NCBI GenBank assembly: GCA_017623335.1
Contig: JAGAPI010000161.1
Coordinates: forward strand, 1 to 20,772
DNA length: 20,772 nucleotides
Direction of reading: 5' to 3'
Origin: Prevotella sp.
GTDB lineage: Bacteria; Bacteroidota; Bacteroidia; Bacteroidales; Bacteroidaceae
Shown here: positions 15,367 to 20,772 of the stretch, piece by piece
Position numbering within the stretch: the first letter of the stretch is position 1
How the letters are laid out: every line of letters starts with the position of its first letter
Made by a program: the position numbers and the translations under genes
The notes under the pieces: model-generated
What the model was told of the DNA's origin: nothing
Seen by the model: the letters and a program-made list of their open reading frames with translations, nothing else
Databases searched by the model: none

Positions 15367-15397
15367 CAAAGGTAGCATTATAATTCTATATTGCCAA
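15367..15397 (-). promoter_or_regulatory. Bacteroidetes-type promoter for tRNA-Leu
   Basis: On the minus strand TTG (15397-15395), a 20-bp spacer and TACCTTTG (15374-15367) match the -33/-7 consensus. Predicted start near 15362 is about 10 bases before the mature tRNA 5' end. Confidence 0.75.
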
Positions 15398-15498
15398 AGT
15401 TTTTTAATTATTTTAGCACAAAACGATAAAGTTTTTTAAAATTTACAATAAATATAAGTTGCTGACGGGCTGTTTTTGTATATTCGTTGCAAAATAAA

Positions 15499-16122
15499 TC
15501 AGTTATGTACCTGCAGCGGCGAGCCTGGTCCTGAAAATGCCACTTTGTACTCCAGCAGACGTATGCCTGCCGTGGTGCAGCTTCCGTTTTCAAGCATATA
15601 CGCCGACTGGCACGACTTGCATTTCACCATCTGCCTGTTGTCGTCCCATTCCAGTGCACTGTTTCTGGCATTGTCAAGACATTTCGGACATTGGCGGTCG
15701 TATGCCCTGATGCCCGAGAAATTGCTGCATCCCACGATTATTCCGTTGTCGGCACCCATGTTGTTGTAGTTCACCCTGTGGTTTTCTATTTCCGTGGTCA
15801 TGGCTATGTCCTCGGCATCGCCGTTGTTGGGTATCACCATCACATGGTTTATTCCCTGGCTCTGTCTCACCGACACGAATGTCCACATGCCTGGATTGTC
15901 CAGCGAACGTGTCAGAATGCTCGTTGGGTGCTTGCCCGTGTCGAAATAGAAGTTGCAGGGATAGGTGGTGCTGTATTGCGGGTCGGCGCTGCATGCCGTG
16001 ATTATTAGTAGACAAGTTAACAAGTGGACGAGTTGACAAGTTGTTAGTTTCTTGTCCCCTTGTCTACTTGTAAATTTGTTCCCTTGTATGTTTGTCCTCT
16101 TGTTCATTTGTTTACTCGTCAA
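15499..16122 (-). CDS. Lipoprotein with Rieske-like four-cysteine domain
   Basis: The longest product has 207 residues (ATG 16122; a second in-frame ATG at 16107 is equally possible). After a long basic N-region come a hydrophobic core LVHLLTCLLIITAC and a lipobox Cys (C44). The C-terminal half reads like a Rieske fold: AYDRQCPKC (140-148), then MVKCKSCQSAYMLENGSCTTAGIRLLEYKV (165-194). This parallels the Rieske AYD-CPH...C-CHGS-FD-GPA-L--Y pattern, but the two His ligands are replaced by Cys (C145, C148, C168, C171). A mononuclear Fe/Zn site or a cysteine-only cluster is more likely than a classical Rieske cluster; this is inference. Residues 1-38 are encoded entirely by an 8-bp tandem repeat. 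The gene follows argH closely and is last in that run. Confidence 0.7.
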   Translation of the reverse strand: MTSKQMNKRTNIQGNKFTSRQGDKKLTTCQLVHLLTCLLIITACSADPQYSTTYPCNFYFDTGKHPTSILTRSLDNPGMWTFVSVRQSQGINHVMVIPNNGDAEDIAMTTEIENHRVNYNNMGADNGIIVGCSNFSGIRAYDRQCPKCLDNARNSALEWDDNRQMVKCKSCQSAYMLENGSCTTAGIRLLEYKVAFSGPGSPLQVHN

Positions 16123-16144
16123 CTCGTTTACTTGTCAACTCGTT
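16009..16144. repeat. 8-bp tandem repeat, 17 units, orientation switch inside
   Basis: On the + strand four units of the form nnGACAAG (16009-16040) are followed, after one diverged unit (TTGTTAGT, 16041-16048), by twelve units of the reverse-complement form nnCTTGTn (16049-16144). The 8-bp register is exact throughout. The array abuts the argH stop codon (16144-16146) and encodes the N-terminus and most of the signal peptide of the following lipoprotein. The orientation switch makes an inverted repeat (GACAAG/CTTGTC) that could form hairpins. Confidence 0.9.
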
Positions 16145-17481
16145 TACTGAAGCAACGCCTTTTCCGCCTCTTCCATACGTTCAAACTCAAAACCGCCTAA
16201 CACCTTGTCCATAAGTGCCTCAATCTTGTCGTTGCACAGGTTGCCTATGCTGCCCTCGTGGGTGTGGTGTATGTTCTTGTCGGCATGGAACTTACCTGCC
16301 TCAATGTCCAGCCCCACCTTCTTGTAGGCATCGCGGAACGGCATTCCTGAGGCGGCAAGGTTGTTCACCTCTTCCACCGAGAACATCAGGTCGTACATCG
16401 GATTGTCAAGAATGTTGCGGTTCACGTCAATCCTATTGATTATGTATGCCGCCATCTGCAGGCAGTCCTTCAGCTCGTCGAATGCCGGCAGGAATATCTC
16501 CTTTATTATCTGCAGGTCGCGGAAATATCCCACGGGCAGGTTGTTCATCATCAGCATTATTTGCTGCGGCAGTCCCTGCAGCTTGTTGCTCTTGGAGCGG
16601 ATAAGCTCAAACACGTCGGGATTCTTCTTGTGCGGCATTATGCTCGACCCCGTGGTACACTCCTTCGGGAGTTTTACAAACGAGAAGTTCTGGCAGTTGA
16701 ACATACATGCGTCGAATGACATCTTCGACAGTGTGCCCGCAATGGTGGCAATGGCAAACGCCACGTTGCGCTCCATCTTCCCGCGCCCCATCTGGGCATA
16801 CACCACATTGTAGTCCATGGAGTCAAAACCGAGCAGCTCGGTGGTCATGGTGCGGTTAAGCGGGAATGATGAGCCATAGCCCGCTGCACTTCCCAGCGGA
16901 TTACGGTTGGTCATCTTGTATGCTGCCTGCAGGAACAGGGCATCGTCAACAAGGCTTTCGGCGTAGGCACCGAACCACAGTCCGAAGCTCGACGGCATGG
17001 CTATCTGCAGGTGGGTGTAGCCCGGCATGAGCACGCCCTTGTATTCGTTGCTTTTCTGGATTAATTCGTCGAAAAGCACCTTCACGGCATCGGCAACCTC
17101 TTTCAGTTCGTGGCGTGTGAACAGCTTCAGGTCCATCAGCACCTGGTCGTTGCGCGACCGCCCGCTGTGTATCTTCTTGCCCATGTCGCCGAGACTGCGT
17201 GTGAGCATCATCTCCACCTGCGAGTGCACGTCCTCCACGTCGTCCTCTATCACAAACTTGCCGTCCTCACATATTTTATATATCTTTTTCAGTTCGGCTG
17301 TCAGTTGTGTCAGTTCGGCTTTCTCCAGCAGTCCTATGCTCTCCAGCATGGTGATATGCGCCATTGAGCCGAGCACGTCGTACTTTGCCAGATACAGGTC
17401 CATGTCGCGGTCGCGCCCCACGGTGAAGCGTTCTATCTCCTTGTTTATCTCAAAATTCTTTTCCCAAAGTTTGTTTGCCAT
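16144..17481 (-). CDS. argH: Argininosuccinate lyase
   Basis: A 445-residue member of the fumarase/aspartase superfamily. It cleaves argininosuccinate to arginine and fumarate, the last step of arginine synthesis, as a cytosolic homotetramer. Visible signature elements are HSGRSRNDQ (105-113), the first conserved region, GYTHLQ with catalytic-region H157 (154-159), and GSSIMPHKKNP (278-288), the superfamily signature with the catalytic serine loop. Length is slightly below the usual 455-465 residues, with no gap in these motifs. It starts 15 bp after the SRPBCC gene on the same strand, so arginine and pyrimidine steps share a transcript here; both pathways draw on carbamoyl phosphate. Confidence 0.97.
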   Translation of the reverse strand: MANKLWEKNFEINKEIERFTVGRDRDMDLYLAKYDVLGSMAHITMLESIGLLEKAELTQLTAELKKIYKICEDGKFVIEDDVEDVHSQVEMMLTRSLGDMGKKIHSGRSRNDQVLMDLKLFTRHELKEVADAVKVLFDELIQKSNEYKGVLMPGYTHLQIAMPSSFGLWFGAYAESLVDDALFLQAAYKMTNRNPLGSAAGYGSSFPLNRTMTTELLGFDSMDYNVVYAQMGRGKMERNVAFAIATIAGTLSKMSFDACMFNCQNFSFVKLPKECTTGSSIMPHKKNPDVFELIRSKSNKLQGLPQQIMLMMNNLPVGYFRDLQIIKEIFLPAFDELKDCLQMAAYIINRIDVNRNILDNPMYDLMFSVEEVNNLAASGMPFRDAYKKVGLDIEAGKFHADKNIHHTHEGSIGNLCNDKIEALMDKVLGGFEFERMEEAEKALLQ

Positions 17482-17496
17482 ATTTTTTTTATCCCT

Positions 17497-17913
17497 TTAT
17501 TCACCATAGTCAACCATCGCCAGCACGTCGGCGATTCTCTCTATACCCTCCTTTAGGGGCTTTTCCACCATCGGGCGCACGAAGATGGGAATGTCTGTCT
17601 CCACCGTGAGCTTCATCTTGCTTGTGGTGTCGCTCACGGGCAGCACCTGAATCCACAGATGGATGGGCAGGGGAGTGCCAGCGCCCTCAAACTTCACGCA
17701 TTTTGGCTCCTCGCGGTTCACTATCTTAAATGTCACCGCGCCCACCGGGTCTACGTTCAGGCTCACGGTGTCAGAGTCAAACGAGAAGTCCTTTATCTTG
17801 TCGGCAGGCACACGGTCCTTCACCCTTTCCAGATTGCTCAGGTCGCTGATGCAGCGGTACACAGCCTGCTGCGGATGCGGTATCTGCTTTATTGTGCTTT
17901 CAAACTTGCTCAT
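17497..17913 (-). CDS. SRPBCC (START-like) superfamily protein
   Basis: The ATG at 17911-17913 is chosen because it overlaps the pyrE TGA by ATGA; a longer frame to 17943 would run inside pyrE. The product has 138 residues, MSKFESTIKQIPHPQQAVYRCISDLSNLERVKDRVP onward, with a beta strand, two short helices, a curved sheet and the long C-terminal helix (PMVEKPLKEGIERIADVLAMVDY) of the helix-grip fold. Such proteins bind hydrophobic ligands in a cavity; no ligand can be predicted here. The same gene between pyrE and argH is, to my knowledge, common in Bacteroidales, so the pairing is conserved but its meaning unknown. No signal peptide; cytosolic. Confidence 0.85.
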   Translation of the reverse strand: MSKFESTIKQIPHPQQAVYRCISDLSNLERVKDRVPADKIKDFSFDSDTVSLNVDPVGAVTFKIVNREEPKCVKFEGAGTPLPIHLWIQVLPVSDTTSKMKLTVETDIPIFVRPMVEKPLKEGIERIADVLAMVDYGE

Positions 17914-18542
17914 TGGCGCCACTCTGAAGGGTTCTTTCTCCACTCGCCAAGCACCTCTACGTCGGCATCGCTGATATATCCGGTCTTCACAGCTTGTGCC
18001 ACAACGTGCTCATAGTCGGTAAGGGTCACGAGCTTGACATTAGCATCGGCAAAAGCCTTCTCGGCAACGGGGAAACCATAGGTGTAGCTTGCCACCATGC
18101 CAACAACCTCGCAGCCATACTGGCGGAGTGCCTCCACTGCCTTCAGACTACTGCCGCCGGTGGAGATAAGATCCTCAACCACCACCACCTTGGTGCCTTT
18201 CTCCAGCTCACCCTCTATGAGGTTCTGCATGCCGTGGTCCTTTGCCTTGCTGCGCACATACACAAACGGCATGCCCAGCTGGTCGGCAACGAGTGCGCCC
18301 TGAGCGATAGCTCCCGTAGCCACTCCTGCCACAGCCTCTGCCTCGGGGAACTGCTCCAGAATGTTGTGGCACAGTTCCAGTTTCACAAATGTGCGGAGGT
18401 CGGCAAACGACAGTGTCTTGCGGTTGTCGCAATAGAATGGTGACTTCCATCCCGAAGCCCATGTGAACGGGTCGTTGGGCTGTAGCTTTATAGCTTTTAC
18501 TTCAAGCAATTTCTTTGCAAATGCATCCTTTATTGATTCCAT
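17910..18542 (-). CDS. pyrE: Orotate phosphoribosyltransferase
   Basis: A 210-residue type I phosphoribosyltransferase. It joins orotate and PRPP to form orotidine 5'-phosphate in pyrimidine synthesis and is an obligate dimer in its family. The PRPP loop VVVVEDLISTGGSS is at 119-132, the orotate/PRPP-contacting WASGWKSPFYCDNRK at 28-42, and the flexible catalytic loop VRSKAKDHGMQNLIEG at 96-111. Its TGA overlaps the ATG of the SRPBCC gene, indicating coupling. A TAACTTTG box 49 bp upstream of the start suggests its own promoter. Confidence 0.97.
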   Translation of the reverse strand: MESIKDAFAKKLLEVKAIKLQPNDPFTWASGWKSPFYCDNRKTLSFADLRTFVKLELCHNILEQFPEAEAVAGVATGAIAQGALVADQLGMPFVYVRSKAKDHGMQNLIEGELEKGTKVVVVEDLISTGGSSLKAVEALRQYGCEVVGMVASYTYGFPVAEKAFADANVKLVTLTDYEHVVAQAVKTGYISDADVEVLGEWRKNPSEWRQ

Positions 18543-18590
18543 AACGTATTTTGTTTTAATTATTTTTGTTGCAGATAATTAATTTTTCTG

Positions 18591-18598
18591 CAAAGTTA
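18591..18598 (-). promoter_or_regulatory. Probable -7 promoter element for pyrE
   Basis: TAACTTTG on the minus strand matches TAnnTTTG. No TTG is found 19-21 bp upstream, where a GAAGAAT triple repeat (18611-18631) lies instead, so only half of the promoter is supported. Predicted start is near 18586, giving a leader of about 44 bases. Confidence 0.5.
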
Positions 18599-18687
18599 CG
18601 AAAAAAAATGAAGAATGAAGAATGAAGAATGATGAATTATTACATCGTGCTAATTTTTTAATGTTTTTTATGCTGGGATGTTGCACA

Positions 18688-19164
18688 CTAATCCTCTTCC
18701 TCAACATCGCTCTCTAAACATTCTCTTATCAGCTGGTAGTCAAACCCTCTCGACATCGCAAAGCGCACGAGCTTTTGCGTCACCTCATACTCCGAGCTCC
18801 CCTTCACGCTGCGCCGCTTGGCTTTCAGAAGCGGTCGCAGTACGTCAAGATACTCGCTGTCGGAAATCTCATCGAGCACGGTCTTTATTATGTCCTGGTC
18901 GACATGCTTAAGCCATAGAGCCTGCTCAATCTTCTTCCTGCCCCATTTGTTATAGCGCACCTTGTCTATTGCCATGGCGCGGGCATAGCGCCCGTCGTCA
19001 ACAAACTTGTGCTCAGTGAGATACTGCATTATTCGGACTTGTGCTTCCTCTGCCACCTCCCACGGCCGCATCTTGTCGAGCATCTCGCCGCAGCAGTGTT
19101 CGCTCTTGGCGCAGAGTGCCGCCAGACGGCTCTTGGCATCCGCCTCAGATATTTGTCTTTTCAT
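18688..19164 (-). CDS. recX: Regulatory protein RecX
   Basis: A 158-residue, charged, all-helical protein. RecX proteins are three tandem three-helix repeats that bind the RecA filament groove and inhibit RecA. Visible family features are RMGR-like YNKWGRKKIEQALWLKHV (71-88, consensus R-KG-GP--I---L---G) and FVDDGRYARAMAIDKVR (54-70, consensus ---DD-RFA-----). Length agrees with the family. It begins 97 bp downstream of prmC, with a 9-bp repeat cluster between. The acidic tail ESDVEEED is typical of many Bacteroidetes copies but not required. The start MKRQIS is the only suitable ATG. Confidence 0.92.
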   Translation of the reverse strand: MKRQISEADAKSRLAALCAKSEHCCGEMLDKMRPWEVAEEAQVRIMQYLTEHKFVDDGRYARAMAIDKVRYNKWGRKKIEQALWLKHVDQDIIKTVLDEISDSEYLDVLRPLLKAKRRSVKGSSEYEVTQKLVRFAMSRGFDYQLIRECLESDVEEED

Positions 19165-19192
19165 TGTTTACTATCTTTACCGTTATGTTTTT

Positions 19193-19258
19193 TTATAAGC
19201 CCAATATGCCCAATAAGCCCCATAAGCCTATAATATATAAGCCCCATACTCCCATTAG
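19193..19258. repeat. Second copy of the 9-bp simple repeat, between prmC and recX
   Basis: Units CCAATATGC, CCAATAAGC and CCCATAAGC (19201-19227) are followed after a slip by CCCATACTC and CCATTAG. They match the units at 11492-11590 behind prfB, so the two sites share one repeat family although 7.6 kb apart. Confidence 0.8.
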
Positions 19259-19261
19259 TTA

Positions 19262-20086
19262 TTATTGCCAGTCTCCCCCTATCTCCGCAAACCGCCTTTC
19301 CCCGAAACAGTCCTCAATTATCCTGATGTCATTGAATCCCTCTTCCTTTGCCATTTTTGTCATGTCATCGGCATAAAGCGGATTGATTTCAAAGTAAAGT
19401 GTTCCGCCGGGCTTCAGAGCCTTGCGCGCATACCGGGTGATGGCACGGTAGAACAGCAGTGGGTCGTCATCGGGCACAAACAGCGCCGTGTGCGGCTCAT
19501 GGTCGAGCACGTTGCCGTCCATCGCCGCACGCTCCTTGTTGCAGATATATGGCGGATTGCTTACTATCACGTCCCATTTGCCGGCGTCGTCGGGGGCAGT
19601 GAGCGCATCACGGCACTCCAGCCTCACCTTTGCCCCTAATGCCTCCGCATTGCCCAATGCCGTGCTGAGCGCCTCGCGTGATATGTCCCACGCCGTCACC
19701 TCTGCCCCGTCAATCCCCAGTGCCAGCGATATGGCTATACATCCGCTGCCCGTGCCAATGTCGAGTATCGTAGGCGAGCGGTGCCCGCCGGCGATGATAT
19801 GCTCCACAAGCTCCCCGGTCTCGGGGCGCGGTATCAGCACGCCGTGCCCCACTGCAAACCTGTGGTCGCAGAAGTCCGTCCACCCCACGACATACTGCAC
19901 GGGTTCCTTGCGCATCAGCCGCCCCACGACGTCAGCCATCCTGTCATCGTCGGGCAATTCCACGCCGCAGTATATGTCTGTGGTGTCCATACCGAATTTC
20001 TCCTCAAGCACATACCGTGCTATGGCGCGTGCCTCTCTCTCATCATACACGGCAGCGAGCTGCCGCCATAATGCTGTATAGTTCAT
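19262..20086 (-). CDS. prmC: Release factor glutamine methyltransferase
   Basis: A 274-residue class I SAM-dependent methyltransferase. It methylates the Gln of the GGQ motif in RF1 and RF2 (prfB lies at 10345-11466). The N-terminal helical domain (1-75) that holds the release factor is followed by IPRPETGELV (85-94), the SAM motif ILDIGTGSGCIAISLA (107-122), and the catalytic NPPY (177-180), the signature of glutamine/adenine N-methyltransferases. Length is normal. A full promoter (20091-20120) ends only four bases before the ATG, so the mRNA may be leaderless. recX, pyrE, SRPBCC and argH follow on the same strand. Confidence 0.96.
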   Translation of the reverse strand: MNYTALWRQLAAVYDEREARAIARYVLEEKFGMDTTDIYCGVELPDDDRMADVVGRLMRKEPVQYVVGWTDFCDHRFAVGHGVLIPRPETGELVEHIIAGGHRSPTILDIGTGSGCIAISLALGIDGAEVTAWDISREALSTALGNAEALGAKVRLECRDALTAPDDAGKWDVIVSNPPYICNKERAAMDGNVLDHEPHTALFVPDDDPLLFYRAITRYARKALKPGGTLYFEINPLYADDMTKMAKEEGFNDIRIIEDCFGERRFAEIGGDWQ

Positions 20087-20090
20087 ACTG

Positions 20091-20120
20091 CAAAATTACG
20101 AATAAGTTAGCACAAAACAA
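20091..20120 (-). promoter_or_regulatory. Bacteroidetes-type promoter for prmC
   Basis: On the minus strand TTTG (20121-20118), a 19-bp spacer and TAATTTTG (20098-20091) match the consensus exactly. Only four bases separate the box from the ATG (20086), so transcription would start at or next to the start codon. Confidence 0.75.
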
Positions 20121-20134
20121 AATATAAAACATGA

Positions 20135-20263
20135 GTTTTAATATTTTTTTTGTCGAGCACTTCTGCACGCCGCGGCGACTTGCGTGGCTACTGGGTGGTG
20201 GAGCGCAGCGCCGAGGATATGCGCATGTATCTCAAAAACATTCCTGAGGACAGCCAGCCGTAA
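20135..20263 (+). pseudogene. 3' remnant of an unidentified gene
   Basis: In one frame the segment 20162-20263 reads SARRGDLRGYWVVERSAEDM and ends RMYLKNIPEDSQP, then TAA. It is amphipathic and protein-like, and the composition changes sharply at about 20152 from poly-T AT-rich sequence to GC-rich coding-like sequence. There is no start codon: the frame opens at 20135 just after a TGA. The ATG at 20131 is in another frame and gives only 38 codons. I do not recognise the parent protein. It may be the tail of a gene whose body was deleted or replaced next to prmC. Confidence 0.4.
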
Positions 20264-20270
20264 AAGCCGC

Positions 20271-20410
20271 GGCGGGCACGGCAGGCAAAAATGCGAAATC
20301 AGAACTCTATACGCGCGGGTAGGAACGGGAGTCACAGCCACTGCAACTGCCGTTCCTGCGCGTATGCAGGAGAGTTCTGAAAACCGCCCGCCGCGCCCGC
20401 CGTGCCCGCC
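20271..20410. repeat. 140-bp GC-rich imperfect hairpin element
   Basis: Four stem blocks pair in order: 20271-20286 with 20395-20410 (15 of 16), 20299-20308 with 20371-20380 (10 of 10), ATACGCGC 20309-20316 with 20358-20365 (8 of 8), and AGGAACGG 20321-20328 with 20350-20357 (8 of 8). Internal bulges are 4-14 bases and the apical loop is 21 bases (20329-20349). About 41 pairs in total, far more than a terminator; no T-run follows. Confidence 0.8.
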
Positions 20411-20612
20411 ACCAACACTGAACACTAAACACTATTCAAACCCTTCGGTATACGGCTCCAGCCCGTTTGCCTTGTTAACGTCTCCGCTCATGCTCAATAT
20501 CCACTGCGCCCTCCGGGCTGACACTGCGCCCTGAAGGGCTACACTGCTCTCCTTTTGCCGATACTCCGGGCTACACTGCACTGCTAAAGCAGTTTGTCGG
20601 CGTGCTCCGCAC

Positions 20613-20716
20613 GACACGGCTCGTTTTTAGTGTTCAGTGTTTAATTGGCTGCGCATAAACTCCACTAATCACTGAACACCAAACACTAAACACTGAACAC
20701 TATCTTGCGCCGTGTC
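20613..20716. repeat. Second long inverted repeat with 7-bp AACACTR repeats
   Basis: GACACGGC (20613-20620) pairs with GCCGTGTC (20709-20716), and inside it TAGTGTTCAGTGTTT (20628-20642) pairs perfectly with AAACACTGAACACTA (20688-20702). The inner arms are made of the same 7-bp AACACTG/AACACTA unit found at 20414-20434. Confidence 0.78.
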
Positions 20717-20772
20717 ATCCGCAGGATGCCCATCCATCACCGCACGGTGATGCCGTGTAGCTCTCCATCCGC

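Larger units (their letters stand above)
20087..20772. other. Gene-poor, repeat- and hairpin-rich region at the right end
   Basis: In 686 bp I find no intact gene. The region holds the prmC promoter, a short 3' gene remnant on + (20135-20263), a GC-rich 140-bp imperfect hairpin (20271-20410), AACACTG/AACACTA 7-bp repeats (20414-20434), a block with several small perfect hairpins (20501-20620), a second long hairpin (20613-20716) and a final ATCACCG-CA-CGGTGAT hairpin near 20737-20752. ORFs of 61-116 codons here follow the hairpins and have no protein-like features. Confidence 0.7.

Noticed and set aside
18610..18631. GAAGAAT triple repeat upstream of pyrE as an operator
   Set aside because: It is a short direct repeat of a kind common in these AT-rich gaps; there is no symmetry or second site to support regulator binding.
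20184..20617. ORFs of 116 (+) and 61 (minus) codons at the right end
   Set aside because: They follow the GC-rich hairpins and simple repeats, have no domain-like pattern and no promoter or plausible translation context.

Overview
The window looks like a chromosomal segment from a Bacteroidales bacterium, most likely a Prevotella-type (Prevotellaceae) member. The grounds are polysaccharide-utilisation glycoside hydrolases with Bacteroidetes signal peptides, Bacteroidetes promoter boxes (TTG, 19-20 bp, TAnnTTTG) instead of sigma70 boxes, little Shine-Dalgarno use, and the housekeeping run prmC-recX-pyrE-SRPBCC-argH. Genus is an inference; no rRNA or other marker settles it.

Region 1 (1-7061, + strand) is part of a glycan-utilisation locus: the C-terminal third of a GH95 enzyme, a retaining-type GH97, a GH127/GH146 (DUF1680) beta-L-arabinofuranosidase and a GH43 beta-xylosidase/arabinofuranosidase. 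The first three are 6 bp apart and form an operon. A 286-bp AT-rich intergenic stretch holding a large nested inverted repeat separates GH43. Together they would trim arabinose-, galactose-, fucose- or xylose-bearing side chains, as on complex arabinoxylan or a pectic glycan. No SusC/SusD or sensor is inside the window.

Region 2 (7062-8498) is the convergent gap with five 22-bp-phased palindromes and a bidirectional terminator, then a minus-strand pair (DUF2752 protein, YciC/DUF975-like membrane protein) with its own promoter, divergent from region 3.

Region 3 (8499-12460, + strand) holds a long-chain acyl-CoA synthetase, prfB (RF2, no programmed frameshift), a 9-bp minisatellite, a 48-residue single-pass membrane protein overlapping by ATGA a CYTH-domain protein, five 23-24-bp tandem repeats and a palindromic terminator.

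Region 4 (12449-15352, minus) has a thioredoxin-fold lipoprotein lacking both CXXC cysteines, an OmpA-like/TPR lipoprotein and tRNA-Leu(UAA). A 15-bp inverted repeat plus T-tract wraps the start codons of the thioredoxin-like gene.

Region 5 (15499-20086, minus) runs prmC, recX, pyrE, SRPBCC, argH and a small lipoprotein that looks like a Rieske fold with four cysteines. The signal peptide of that lipoprotein is encoded by an 8-bp tandem repeat. Region 6 (20087-20772) has no intact gene: it holds a short 3' gene remnant, a 140-bp GC-rich imperfect hairpin, 7-bp repeats and a second long hairpin.

No complete new multi-gene system is visible. The most unusual material is non-coding: the phased palindrome array, the nested inverted repeat, the two hairpin elements near the right end, and short-period repeats at gene borders, one of which has become coding sequence.
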